From: Sweltsa coloradensis
Lineage: Eukaryota > Arthropoda > Insecta > Plecoptera > Chloroperlidae
DNA length: 64,000 nt
Direction of reading: 5' to 3'
Assembly: GCA_024449915.1 (NCBI GenBank)
Contig: JAMZAV010000166.1
Location: forward strand, 682,001-746,000
This document shows positions 22,020-34,267 of this stretch, one piece after another. Below the pieces are notes generated by a model. The model saw nothing but the letters and a program-made list of their open reading frames with translations. It was not told the DNA's origin and searched no databases. How positions within the stretch are numbered: position 1 is the first letter of the stretch; the number at the start of each line of letters is the position of its first letter. The position numbers were made by a program, and so were the translations under genes.

Positions 22020-22110
22020 TCACTGGACAAAAATCCAGGTAGAGCGGGGTTTGAACCTAGGTTTGAGCCCGTCTTATCTCGGTATACGTCGAAGACATGC
22101 GTTGAATTCC
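22020..22110 (-). mobile_element. Possible tRNA-derived SINE head
   Basis: On the minus strand, aggttcaaaccccgctc is a good B box with a tRNA-like T arm, followed by tacctggatttttgtcc. No clear A box was placed. Probably a SINE relic. Confidence 0.35.
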
Positions 22111-22130
22111 CGCTCATGCAGATGATTGCG

Positions 22131-23869
22131 GATGCATTACATATTACTATTAGACTCCGTTTATATTACTAATATAAATGGGGTATTACTTATCCCATAT
22201 TTGTATTAATAATTTGTTAAACTCCTAAGTCATGTTATGTTGATGCACTAGCTGTTATAAGACAACCTGCTAGGTACAGTATAGGCATATTTTTGTTATT
22301 GTTGTATATAGTCTTTTTCATATACTTCAATACAAAGATTGTTTGAACTTACATGTACCTTTTCTTATACAACCAAGCTAAAGGGTCAACACAAATTTTA
22401 AATGTTAAAAAAATGTTGTGTAATTTCAATTTGTAAGGAAATAAAATTTTATTTTACAAATTTTTTTTTTTTAAAGTATTGGAGACTGTGTTGGTTGTTG
22501 CTGATATTAATTGTATTTTTGAAAACATTATTTTGTCTATAGTCAGTCACAAACAATAACTGGTTATTTCATTGCTAAATCGACTAATGAACACCATTGA
22601 CATGTGCATTGTTGCTAGAAACTAATTTTCAAACAGAACATTGCACATCTGAAATCGTTCTGTGGGCGACTTGCGAGAGTAACACTCTCAACAGAGTGAA
22701 CGAAGCCACAAGTGGTTATTCATTCCAATGCGTTTGAAAAGAGCTTTTATAATTAAATTCTTTAAATTGGAACTTTTTTTTTTTTGAAATTACGATATTT
22801 GTGTTTTGTGATAAATGTTTGTAATGGGCTGATGAGCTTCAAATCCCAAAAGTAATTATTCTTCAAAGAAAACGACAAAAAGTTTGCGTCTAGTTTTTAT
22901 TTTTTCCAAATTCGGCAACAGGTACGTGTTTAAGTAATTATAAAAATGTTCATGAATCCCATGAAACAATCAAATATTAACAAAATAATAAAATAATCAC
23001 ATCCCTCTCCACCCACACTCTCTGCCGAGATTGAAAAAGTAACTTCCAAAAATTCTATCAGTAAAGTGGGGCGGGAAACGTTTGGGCCACCGACAAATAT
23101 TTTTACTAATTAGTAATAATCACGAACGTCATAGTAATCAACAAAAATCGTTTGATCTTTTTTTTTACACGCTAACAAAAAGGAATAAAATCTTGTTATT
23201 GTATATTGAGTCGTTGAAAATTTAAAATAATAAAAACTTAGGCCTACTATATAAGACATTATACGTTAAAGGTTGGCCTACGCCCATCGTGAATTTGATC
23301 TACACAAGATTGCCAACGCAAACTGTTCATCTTGTATGGTAAGGAACAGACAGACAGTCCTTTCAAAAATATATCGGAAAATAAGATGAAATAAAGTGAC
23401 CGGCTAATGTTGAGTCAAAGTTTTTGCACGGTTAGTAAAGCTTTTAACACATTTTGTTTTCCCGGAAGTAGGGCATTAACTTTTTATTGTTCTATTTTAT
23501 TAGGAAGAACAAGAGTTTTGTTTGGTTAGCTGTGCCCTATTTTTAGTAGGTACGGAATTTATGTATTTAACTCTATCCTTTCAGTTATAAGATGTTATTT
23601 ACAAATTGTGTACAACTGTTTAGTCGGTGTTTTCTATTTAAAATACCGGTCTCTAGTTACGTCATATTAATATGTAATGAATAATACAAATTAAACTTGA
23701 CTTGAAATAAAAGTTTTTAAAATCAGAATAATATCTAATTCACATCTGATTTAATTTCGATAAAAATGCACATTGGCATTAATTTATTTTATTTTGAGTG
23801 CACCGTTTCATAAATGCCTGCCCTAAAATGACTTGGTGATACTCCGCCCCCTCACCTCAGGGTCAAATG
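22131..23869. other. No gene recognised
   Basis: AT-rich DNA with poly-T runs near 22455 and 22775. No coding signal. Confidence 0.45.
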
Positions 23870-24005
23870 TCACAAAATACAAAAACAATTGTGAATCATC
23901 TTCGTTAAACGTCAATATCTACAAAACACGCACGTCAATCGGAGGGCATGGTCGATTTTTATCGTGAGACAAAAACGAGATAATTAGAAGTGAGCTTCGC
24001 TCCTT
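23870..24005 (+). repeat. Copy of dispersed repeat X
   Basis: acgtcaatatctacaaaac, acgcacgtcaatcgg, atttttatcgtgagac follow the order of repeat X (17760-17850 minus, 31095-31165 plus). It ends in gtgagcttcgctcc. The tRNA-Ala-like word is not next to it. Confidence 0.55.
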
Positions 24006-24254
24006 CCATCATTATAGTCAAGGATGGCGACGTACTATCTATTTCCAATCCGTTTGCGTTAGACAAATACAAGGGAAGGGTTGTATGTGACCAAAGTAGT
24101 AACAAGATTTTATCTTGTTATATATTTCGTTCGTTCGTGCCCTAGATATCGGTGTGAAGAACACCACTCAACCTGACATTGTTGGAAATGAGTTTTGATG
24201 ATTATTATTATATATATTTTGTTGAAAAATTAAAAGCGCTAGTATACAGATCAA

Positions 24255-24315
24255 TATCACAATGCTGATGCGATTCTAATTCGGTCGGTCGTCGGTTCGA
24301 TCCCAGTCGCTGGAC
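24255..24315 (+). mobile_element. Possible tRNA-like segment
   Basis: ctgatgcgattctaattcgg resembles an anticodon arm, and tcggttcgatcccagtcg contains a B box. No convincing A box and no acceptor stem, so this is not a functional tRNA gene. Probably an old SINE head. Confidence 0.3.
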
Positions 24316-26176
24316 ATAATCAATGATTGTTAGTGTCAATACCCATTGTGTCCTCATTATACATTCCTTTGCCGCAATCTGATCACCCTAATATAATAAT
24401 AACAAATCACCTAAAGTAGTCACACCTACTCACGCTTATCCACAGAATAAAGTTCTGTTTTTAAAGTTATACATACAACATGACATCAAATTCAGATAAA
24501 TTCAAAATAAGAATAATTTTTGTTTTAAATGAACTATTGTGTTCTTTACATCGGCTGGCTGGAACACCAGGAGGCCCTCGAAACAGTAACAACCGAAATA
24601 TTTAGAATGTATACATTTGCTGATTATAGTTGGAAGGTAGGATGATTTTACTTTAATTATGGCCATTTAAAATCACTTAACCTTTTACAACCGTCTTAGT
24701 AAGAAAGTCTTGCTAATTAGTGGGATTGAATACAGAGCAATTATCTTACTTAGTTTACTTTGTAAATATTACTCGGGCAAAATATCAAGGAAAAGGAAAG
24801 TTGAACTCTTAAATTCGGCTCCGTATTCTCCTCAACTATTCCTCTCAACAAATAGGATTTTAAAAGATGACATTTCTTCAAAATGCGATTTTAGCCGATT
24901 AAATGAACTGCCACGTAACAGGATTTCATAATGATATAAGTACCCACAAAATAACGCCAATTGTTTATTTTAATGTACTGTGGCTATTAGTTTTTAAATA
25001 AACACTACAATTTTTTACGAGTGGATTTACATTTGTACTTTTTGTTTTAATTATTATTTCATAATTAATGGTTTGTATTGTTTTACGCTCATGGTGTATT
25101 TTCGATATAAAGCCTGAATTTATCAGCATCTGTAGGTTGAGTCAAATATACAAATTATACAATACAAATTATAAATGAAATCTTTTTCAAGACCATTCAC
25201 CAATTGCAAAAATTAATATTTACAAATAAACTCCATACCCCGTTCTACGATAGCTCGAACCTTCTCCTGAAATCCAGAAAAGAGGGCATAAGTATTTTTA
25301 CAAATTACTTTTTAATGATAATACCACTGTTTACCTTCATACATACATTTTACGAGTTTCTGCAATATATCACTGACAGAATGTATTTTGACTTAAAGGT
25401 TTTCCTTATTTTAAACTTTGTCTCACAACTTCTTTAACACATTTTTTAAAATAAAAACACCTTCAAGTTTACAAACACAAACAAAACTTACAAACCAATT
25501 TTTACTTATCCAGAAATTGTGTTATTTTCATTTCGTGAAATAAACTTCCTTCTTGACAGCTATAGCTGCCCAAATGATTCAATGATATTCTTCCTTACCC
25601 AGCTGCTTCCAAGATTCGTGATCTTGTAGCTGCAGAGTTTCGACTAAATAACCCCGTCGCATGTACTTCAATCCACCGATTAGGCCCACCCCCCCCCCCC
25701 GCCCAAATGCAGGTAATTATACGTTATCAGTGCTAGGAATAAAATTTATTCAAACTACTTCCGATCATCCCATAATAACGCCAAACTTGTCAAGTCTGAA
25801 ACTGATATAATAAATAGTCTGCAAGAATTTTTTAAGTAGTCACGTTGTTTTTAGAATATCAAAAATCATTATACATGCCCAAAAAATCATACAACATTAA
25901 TACAGAGTATAGTATTTTAAATTGTCTGTAAACAGAAGATGGCTAAGATAACATGAAGAATAAACTAGAATGGCATTGCAATATTGTTCGTTTAAAAATT
26001 AAAAACCTCGTTACTTTTTATTTTAAAAGAAGTGTATTATTCTCGTATTTCCAGAATAACCACTTTCCTTACTAAACGATTGCTCTGTTAAAGATTTATG
26101 TATATTTTTGTCTGTGTGTTTTTACGTGTCTTTCTTTTTGCCATCGGTTTCAATAAGGCAGTTAACTTCAGTTCTT
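24316..26176. other. No gene recognised
   Basis: AT-rich DNA with a C12 run at 25689-25700. Frames at 24710-24931 and 25204-25437 have no recognisable motif. Confidence 0.5.
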
Positions 26177-26489
26177 CAGTTCTTGTCTTAGGAGTTTGTA
26201 ACCGGTGACTTTGGAGCCGTCCTAGCAACGAAGCACATAATAAATTCAGAGTTGTTTTGAATCGGCCTTGTTGATTCTGGCGTTGATTCGCGGGTGTTCG
26301 CACTGTCCATACCACTGATTGCTATATTTCCTATTAAAAATATCGATCTTTGGTTGGTTATCGCTCACTCGTCGATTGCGTCGGGGCCTACAGGGTTGGT
26401 TTGGTCGCTTTGATTTACTGTCCCCCACTGAAAATCAGTTATATAACTGAGTGGGTAGACTCTAAATACAATTTATTTATTTATTTATC
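26177..26489 (+). mobile_element. 5'-truncated SINE family A
   Basis: Starts within the body at cttcagttcttgtcttagg and runs through gccgtcctagcaacgaag, cactgtccataccactg, cgattgcgtcggggcc and tcccccactgaaaatcag to an (ATTT)n tail. It lacks the tRNA head and both promoter boxes, as expected from incomplete reverse transcription. It is closer to 5962-6395 than to 10430-10847 in the tail block. Confidence 0.9.
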
Positions 26490-26876
26490 ATACCGGTCCA
26501 TGAAGTATATCTACAGCGGCATTGAAAGGTTTCTTTTCTATTCTGAAGAATCACCTTCGCGGGCAGAATATTTAAATTATTAAATTTGTTTAATTGTTTT
26601 AATCCATCTGGTTAATGTTGTTAACCTTTCATCTTATTCATATTCTGTGTCCATGTGGCAATTGAATCTAAACAGCTTTTTTCACTTTTTATTTTCTAGC
26701 TCCGACGATAATACAACATGGATGGGTGATGTTGTGAGTGTATATTGGAAAATACGCCAGAGATTTGTATTAGTATATAGGTGTTCACTTACAATGCATG
26801 AATGACTTTGATTTTTGCGACTGTGAAAACACTTATAATAATCAGGTGGTCTCAATATGAGATTGTCAACAATATT

Positions 26877-27356
26877 ATTGGATGAGCGTAGCGAGCGAAG
26901 CGAAGATTCCATTTCACTACACTGGAGAAAAAAATCCGGAATGTTTTTTTTCTTTCTTTCTTTCTTTCTTTTTTTTGTATTTTTGTGTGTCTGTGAATAC
27001 GATTCCGGCTAAACCAATACTCCAATTGCGATGAAATTTTATGGAGGTCTATGAAATCTCTGAACGAAGAACTGCACGGGGGGAAAAATTGATCGAAAAA
27101 TTATTTCTCATGAAAATCGCAATTTTACGATTTTTTTCGATTTTTAAAAACATTCTTCGACTTATAACATCTACATGCTTTATCCGATTGTAATGATTTT
27201 TTCACAGAACCTTAATTTTATGAATTAATATATTCGTGTGAAATTTGAGCGCAATCGAAAAATTATCTATTAAAAAAATCGCAATTTTACGCTTTTTTCG
27301 TTTAAAAAAAATTACGCTCATCCATCAACGCGGCGGGACTTGAGCGTTTTCCTAGT
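26877..27356 (+). mobile_element. Complete GATGAGCG-family type 1 element (~480 bp)
   Basis: Starts ttggatgagcgtagcgagcg, then aagcgaagattcca, cactacactggagaaaa and a (TTTC)n run. Degenerate internal blocks with tttatccgattgtaatg, gaatatattc and gcaatcgaaaaatta follow, ending acgctcatccatcaacgcg ... tgagcgttttcctagt. The start and the acgctcatcca word form a short imperfect inverted pair. The CCTAGT end followed by T recalls Helitron 3' ends (CTRRT), but a clear 3' hairpin was not proven. No coding capacity. Confidence 0.8.
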
Positions 27357-27513
27357 TTTATATTCTAGACACAATATTGTTCTCAATATTGATCTCTATG
27401 GACGGACATGTTAAACTTCAATACATCCCGATAGCTAAAACGTGCTTAAATTCAATTAACCTATTATTTTATTATTTTCAGATATCTAAGAACGGTACTG
27501 AAGGGGCGGTGTC

Positions 27514-27900
27514 ATCCCACACTGCCGCTTCTCGTCAGGCCATCAACCTTTTCTTTCCCCCAATGCCATCATTTCTACCTGTCGATAAAGACCATGTTAC
27601 AGGAAGCGTTGTTGGCATAAGGGGAATTTAATTATTCCCCTTAGGCCAACACCCTGCATTGTATAATTGAATATATACAAACGAGGTGTGTTGGCCTAAG
27701 GGGAATTTGCTTATTGCCCCAGCCAACAACGCCCTGCCCCTTACTTTAAATGATACATATGTACGCTGTTGGTCTTAGGGGAATAAATAAATTCCCCTAA
27801 GGCCAACAAGTGTAACATGGTTTTTATCGACAGGTAGTAATGATGGCATTGGGGGGGGGGGGGGAAGGTTGATGGCCTTACGGGAAGCGGGACTGTGGGA
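27514..27900. mobile_element. Nested foldback element with three internal palindromes
   Basis: Outer arms: tcccacactgccgcttctcg...ggccatcaacctt...ccatgttaca (27514-27601) is matched in reverse by tgtaacatgg...aaggttgatggcc...gggactgtggga (27811-27900). The inner region holds three palindromes of ~37-40 bases, at 27611-27650, 27691-27727 and 27768-27807, built on ttggcctaaggggaat and its complement. The right arm carries a G14 run where the left arm has cccc. The whole could fold into a branched structure. Confidence 0.88.
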
Positions 27901-27904
27901 CGGC

Positions 27905-28290
27905 TGGGGTTGATGGATCGCATGAAAATCTTTTCTTGCAAACGTGTGCGGTACACAGAACACGTGTGCCTTCCTCTTCCATAATGTAGATGCACCATGG
28001 GACAAACAAATTTGCATTGCATAACTATAAATTGATGAAGTCGCTAGTATCTGGTTCGCATTGTATTTCTGCTTGGCGCACGAATGTAACGTTTTAATTA
28101 TAGTGATGCTCTATTATTCCTGGAGAGAGAGATGTCCTTCCTTCTGTCACTTCATAACAACCCCATTAAATCATTGCCGTGTGTATGTCACAGTGTGCCA
28201 ACTGTGCATGGTGGAATTGCAATCTCACACGGCATGGGCAAGGGAAACTTAATGGCGGTTATATGGTTATATTTATCTCATGATATAGAT
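27905..28290. other. No gene recognised
   Basis: No coding, tRNA-like or repeat signal identified. Confidence 0.4.
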
Positions 28291-28297
28291 CGATGTG

Positions 28298-28543
28298 ATA
28301 TGTGAAGTGGGGCTGATTTCGTGGGTGCGGAGGTCAAAACCCCCACAGGAATATTTTAGTGTGGGTGTGGAAAACACTCTGAGAAAATGCCAAAAGGTTC
28401 CGCAAAAACCCTACAAGAATGTTTTAAAGACGCAGCGGCTAAAACGTGCGTTTGGCTTATACGTCGATCATGTGTCCTGGGGGGTTTCTTTTACCATTGA
28501 ATGTGATGAAAAAGGCACCACAGTGGCACTACCTATGAAGTAG
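28298..28543 (+). other. Unrecognised open stretch with no ATG start
   Basis: Open for ~82 codons with raised GC content. It reads LKRAFGLYVDHVSWGVSF and TIECDEKGTTVALPMK before TAG, and the same frame after the stop reads EAFNAIV. There is no in-frame ATG near the start, so if coding it would be an internal exon or a decayed gene. The composition looks protein-like, but I cannot assign a family. Confidence 0.2.
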
Positions 28544-28545
28544 GA

Positions 28546-29855
28546 GGCTTTTAACGCCATTGTTTAAGCCCCCAGGAAATAAACACATTTTATCCAGTCT
28601 TCGAGGGTTTACCGGGCCATTAATAATATTGCACACTCAGATAATCACTGTTTTTTAACCACTAACCTAGATATTTGTAACATAAAGCAAGTAGTACGTT
28701 TAAATAACGTAGGTAATTCTCAAATTAAAATTAAAATGATACGTCGTTACACACAATGCACTAAAGTAAACAGTTCTTTTAAATTCCACAAACTCATCAA
28801 GAGGAGTATCCCCAGATGAACAAGGAAAAGTCCGACAACAGAATAAGGCACTCCCTGCTCGTTAGCGCTATCTTGCTTATGTTACTTCGGTTACATAATA
28901 TCCACCGTGTGCATATATAATATGTTGTGATATACACCCAACATCTTGTTTATAAAGAGTCAGTACCCCGATTAAATACAAACAGATGAAGATGAATATA
29001 TGAAATCGTTTGACACATATTAAAGAACATTTTATCAAGGCCATTGCTTATATCTTTTCGTTACAGTTGAGTGGATCTTAAATTCAAATTTAGTCGAAAT
29101 AAATTACAAAAAATGTTACATATTTAAGCAAGAACTTTTTAAAATGTAATTAATAACTTTATTAATTTTATGGTTTGGATATATAAGGGAGACCAGGGAT
29201 TACTGAAATTGTTACGAGTAGTCGAACTGCCAGCGGCTTTTGCTTTCATGCACCATTACTGTGATCATCACCATAATTTTATTATGATTTGTATCTATGC
29301 TAACATCACTGTGCCAAGTACGTGTACGTCACAATCTACAACATGTTACTTCATCAGTAATGTTACTGCCAAAACCACAGTAACTCGGACTAAATTCCCA
29401 GAAAAAAATCAAACATTAAACAGATTATTAGATTATCATTAAGCCTTCCCCGTACAAGGCACTCGTGTTTCTCTATAGTGTGAAGTGTACGCATGCAACC
29501 CCCTTTCCCCCCCTACCAAGATGATGGTGCTTGTTTGCTAGGGACATCTACAGGTCGCGTACGAGACTCGCTATTGGTTAGAGAGCGTCGTGTGTCGAAT
29601 TATTTGACGTGTTGTGTATGTGAAACGTTCACGTGATTCTGCAATTTAGTCGATCATTATTACGACTGAGCCCAGGCCAAAATTAACAATGCGGTCAATC
29701 GGGGTGGTAAAGGTTCACGCGCGCCATTCTATTCGCAACATCGAGGTCTTTTGTCTCAAATGTTTGCTGAATATGTTGGTAGCAATAATCAAATAATAAC
29801 ATAGTAATAAAAAACAATATGAATAAAATCCAAAATGTATTGCAAACAATCAACC
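28546..29855. other. No gene recognised
   Basis: AT-rich to 29440, then a GC-richer stretch to 29760 with no coding motif. Confidence 0.45.
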
Positions 29856-29856
29856 T

Positions 29857-30013
29857 AAGGCCCAGTATTTCAATGTCCTGTTAAAGTGGCAAGTAAATTT
29901 AACTGCCAGATAAGGTTGTCACCATAACAACAACCAATAAGAAGCTTTAAAGTTATTTGATTTGAAGGCTAGCTAGACAAATTTAAAGTGGACATTGAAA
30001 TACCGCGCTTTGG
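29857..30013. mobile_element. MITE-like element with terminal inverted repeats
   Basis: Left end aaggcccagtatttcaatg followed by tcc. The right end is its reverse, ggacattgaaataccgcg then ctttgg. The shared core is GTATTTCAATGTCC, and tttaaa also recurs just inside both ends. About 157 bases, non-coding. Confidence 0.8.
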
Positions 30014-31013
30014 TCATATAATTGTCTCCTATTTCATTTTAAGAATCTTTTTAATTCTACCCTATTCTATTAGTAAAACTGATTTAAAATGAACAAATGA
30101 TTTACTAAATATTTGTTTATCGTTATCATCTACGACATATCGGCTATCAGACTAATGAAGTCAATGAGTCAATCTTGTGTGCTCCAAATTCTGAGATGAA
30201 AGTTGGTATGGCTCCACAAATAAGTCTCCGAAACTATATTGCCCATGGGGAACATTGTGTATTTCTTTGGGCCTCTACGAATAATAAAAGAAGATTGTAT
30301 AGGATGGAAAGTAATTACAATGGGTCATAAATGTCTTAATCTAAGTACTCGTCTGTTGACTGAGTAAACCTATAAGCGCCTTCTATTGACAACGGTAGAA
30401 AGAAAAAGGGAATTCTGAAAGAAAATCGAACTCGAGACCCCTTGTATAAGCCTCAAACAACAGACACTATTGGTGGCGACGTCACAGCAACTGGTCGCCC
30501 TAACCAACGAAAAGAATACGACATAACAAACTCTGGCTCCTGCTGCATCAAAATATGGCCATACTTCATAGGCTTAGCTGAACATAATAAAACAAAAATG
30601 ATAAGCCTTGGTAAAGATTGTATCAGTAAACTTGTGATTTAATTTTTAAATTAGTATAGAATTTTTAAATATAAGGTTATGTATAAGTTTTAAAATATGT
30701 AAACAATCCCGTATAAACTAGGCCTTCATTTTAATGCAAATAAAACATTCAATCATTTACTTTGAAGTAATTATATTTTTTCTCTCGTTGAAATATTGTT
30801 ACTCATTGGGGAAAAATACGCGATTGTAAACAGTTTAAGATACCTTCTCGAAAATACTACCAATTGGTTTGTAATGGGATCGAAACCGAGTTTAGAGTCA
30901 AAGTTGGGACCGTTGCGATGCCATAGGGTAGTCATTATAAATGATGTCACACTTATAGAGCAAAGCCTGCTGTTATTATACACAGATAAGATTCTTCTAC
31001 AGTTGAACCCCAC
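30014..31013. other. No gene recognised; start of the window's longest open frame
   Basis: The 190-codon frame 30796-31368 begins here but runs into repeat X and shows no domain. It is not called as a gene. Confidence 0.45.
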
Positions 31014-31190
31014 TTTGGTGGAGGTGCCGGGTCCAGGGATATCCTCTCAGAGTGGCTGCTGTCCCACAGCGTCATCAAACACATTCTGTGCCATCCTTGC
31101 TGGAAGGCAATATCAACATGGTTGTTGTTCGTTTTTTATTGTGAGACGTGACATACGTGCAGTGGACGGACGACAGAAAAGTATCAGGGA
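31014..31190 (+). repeat. Copy of dispersed repeat X with the tRNA-Ala-like word
   Basis: Opens tttggtggaggtgccgggtc, then attctgtgccatccttgc, ggcaatatcaacatgg, ttattgtgagacgtgac and cagtggacggacg. Same order as 17933-17690 (minus). The frame open across it reads TFCAILAGRQYQH and RRDIRAVDGRQ, which roughly parallels the frame in the other copy. Confidence 0.7.
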
Positions 31191-31369
31191 CCCTCGTTAT
31201 CTAAGTGCTTATATACAGGTGAACTCCGTACACGCTGTTGGCAGTAAGACATGGTTCCCTCACCGAGAACAGACCATACAATCTCAACTGAAATCCAGCG
31301 AATGTCGCGTCCCGAATCAGCGAAAAGCATTACTGTTATTTATTTTAACAAGAACAAGAAGCTCTTGAT

Positions 31370-33794
31370 TGCTCGTCGGAACTGAAGCCAGGAAATCTCA
31401 TTTACGATGAAGCGTCGCAGGTCTCTTGTACTGTTGCAAACAATCTTTTGTGCAAGCTTGTATCGCTCTTTATATCATTTTGTAATAGTAAAAGAAAAAT
31501 ATAAAATGTTTACGTGCAAATTTAGAAGACATAGCTAATCAAGTTTATTTTAAGGGGATCCTCGTTGGTGGCGGTGTATATATTGCAAAATAACAATAGC
31601 ATTAATGAATGAATGTTTCCCTGCAGAGCTTACGAAAACGAGGTCATCTGTGTGGTTTGTAATTAATTGCATTAGATGCCGGTGAAGCGTTTGGTTCGAT
31701 ATCTGTGGGAGAGTTAAGAGCTTTAGTGTAAATGTCCGCCCCGCCTCGTTCCGTTCGTATATTATACAAGTCGAGCTTAGATGGGGAACATTTCTTTAGA
31801 ACAATTTATAATAGCTTAGGTAACGTGTACTCGAATACCAATGCTACTTTGGCCTTGGGATTATCTTCATTAAGACATAATTTACGAGAACTAATCGGTT
31901 AAATTATTAGTATTGTGGTGAGTTTGGTAGCAGACTTGAGCGTTGTTAAATGCGTATAGCAGATAATCTTTGTTTCGTACATACGCATTCGCAATAATAT
32001 TTACCCCTTAAATGTTACCAGCTTGAACAAATTTGTGATAAGTTCAACTTTTTTTGGTAGGATTGGGCTTCATAGTATATTGTTCACACGTGTAATCGAC
32101 CATATTAAACGCGTTTAAAATAATAAAATTGTAACCGTTAATGCAAATGTCGTGTATAAGAAAATGCAATTTGAAACGAATGTACATGCTTTAAACTATT
32201 TAAAAGGTTCAATGTAAATAAAGAACCGGCAAAACAAATTTAAAATCTTTATTGCATTATCATTTTCAAAAATTGTTTTTCAAAAATCATTTAATAATTA
32301 TTATTGTTCAAGAAAATTCAAACGAGTTTAATAGTCCACGAGCGTTAAAACGTTTAACTATCCCAGCCATCCTCACAGTTGAATGCGAAAACAATTATGG
32401 GTGATGCTGAAAAACAATCACATTTTGTGCGAACCAATTATTTATAAAAATAAAAATAAAGATTTGAGCGCTCTAGTCAGATGTTCGTTTATATACAGAG
32501 CAAGGGAAAGTAAGTCCAACAAATTTTATTCCATAAACGAACTAGATAAATTCATCTCACTAATTTAAATGAACAATCGTTTTATTTATAAAGTAGTTCG
32601 CTTAGAGGGTGACAGTACACACGAACTGTATTATGGCGGATGCTCTTCATTTATGTTATATGTTCAAATGCAAATTGTAAGAATGCAAATACTAATCAAT
32701 TAATCTAAATAAATAAATAGTCATGCAATGAAACAATTAATTATAAAAATCAAGGTTCACAGTATTTATAGTATCACCGTACAAGCAATTTGAAATATAT
32801 CAATGGTATTTAATTATTTTTTGGCGTCGGTGAAATGAATTTATGTCGAAAGAAAAAGGGTAAATGGAGTCGTTTTCCTATTCTCTTTTTTACAGCAGAC
32901 ATAAAACACCAGGACACCGTAAATGTTACTTTAGTGGGGTTTAATGCGGAACAAGGTGTTAAATCCTTTAGTAGAATCGATTAACAAGTGACACGTATTA
33001 CCTAACAAGAAAAACATTGCTCGCTCTTTGAGCAACACTATAAAACACCGTTCTCTACTCCCTGGGGTCGTTTTAGTTCGCGCAGTGGTGTAGGACCATA
33101 AGATAAATTCCGAAACACACCATAGATGTGTTACAAAAGATTTGCAATGCACATTTATTACGTAGCTAGCTTTGACTTCTCCTACAGATCAATTGATCTG
33201 GTATTTAGGATTTGATTGTGATAGTTCGTATGCTCCCATACAAACGTGGAAACCTCATTCTCGAAAAAATCATACGAACTTTAGAATCTCTATATTTATA
33301 GCACTGTATAGCTATTACGTTTTACTTCCAGGAATTGAATATGTGTGACAAGAAATTCATACCTTTTCTCTCAATTTTTCGTTTAACTTCTCTGTGACGT
33401 GACTTATACATGCTTATTGAAAGTTACAGCTTTCGCAAAGTAAGCTAATTTCACAGCAAATAACAAAGTTAGTAAGATAAATATTATTTTACTTTACAAT
33501 ATTTCTGAGAGCAATTTAATATTATTGGTTGAAAAGTTCTGTAAAACTAACTTACAATAGTAGGGCCTATAGTAGAGGAACATCTTATCAACTCGAAAAT
33601 GTGTGATAGAAGTGCGTTATGGCCCGTTTCAGAGATACGCTCCACCACGTACTACACGTGTAATCAAGGTGCGGTCACTCTCTCAGGCACCTTATACAGC
33701 AAGCAGAGTCGTGGTGTTTTCGAGGTGTCCACCAGTCATCATGAAACGCGACATGAACTTTTAAAATGTCATAATCTATTAAATGTTGGTACAA
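31370..33794. other. No gene recognised
   Basis: AT-rich. At 32602-32645 gagggtgacagtacacacg...ggatgctct resembles 53759-53800, so both may carry one small repeat. Confidence 0.45.
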
Positions 33795-34090
33795 TTGGCT
33801 AGCGATTCTGACCAAACGGGTAGTACTACAACGTCCATATTCGCATTTTAAAGAAATATTTAAATAGTTCGCCAAGGCATCGAAATAAATGTTTAAAGCT
33901 TTTCACAGGTAAATAATAAACAAAAAACTAGGTATAGAAACTTGACAATAATCAAAATTAATCTATTTTTACAAAAATAATTTTGAAACAATAAAAAGTA
34001 ATGAGATCCCACACATACAAAAAAACTTCTAAAATACTGCCAAACATTTCACACTTAAAAGCAATGTGATCTGAAAGAAGAAATTAATTA
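33795..34090 (+). mobile_element. GATGAGCG-family type 2, 3' part
   Basis: gattctgaccaaacgggtag, ctacaacgtccatattcgc, gtactcg-less AT-rich body, acttgacaataatc and gagatcccacacatac correspond in order to 55400-55645 of the complete type 2 copy. Both ends of the element are missing. Confidence 0.6.
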
Positions 34091-34267
34091 TAACAACTAT
34101 TACATGTACTATAACGTTTAAATTAATAGATGCAAATTCGATTTTGCCAAGCTTTCCAAGGAAGTGTACGTGTATGAATTATAATGCGAAACTGTAGAAG
34201 GGTACATGAGCTTGGCCCTTCTTACAGATTTCATTCCTTTTTGATGTGTAGTATTGAATGCATTTTT

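Noticed and set aside
26682..26912. Frames with SLRSLRSSN-like ends seen several times
   Set aside because: Translation of the shared GATGAGCG element start, not a peptide family.
30796..31368. Longest open frame in the window (190 codons)
   Set aside because: Crosses into dispersed repeat X, has no domain and no splice context. An open frame of this length is possible by chance.
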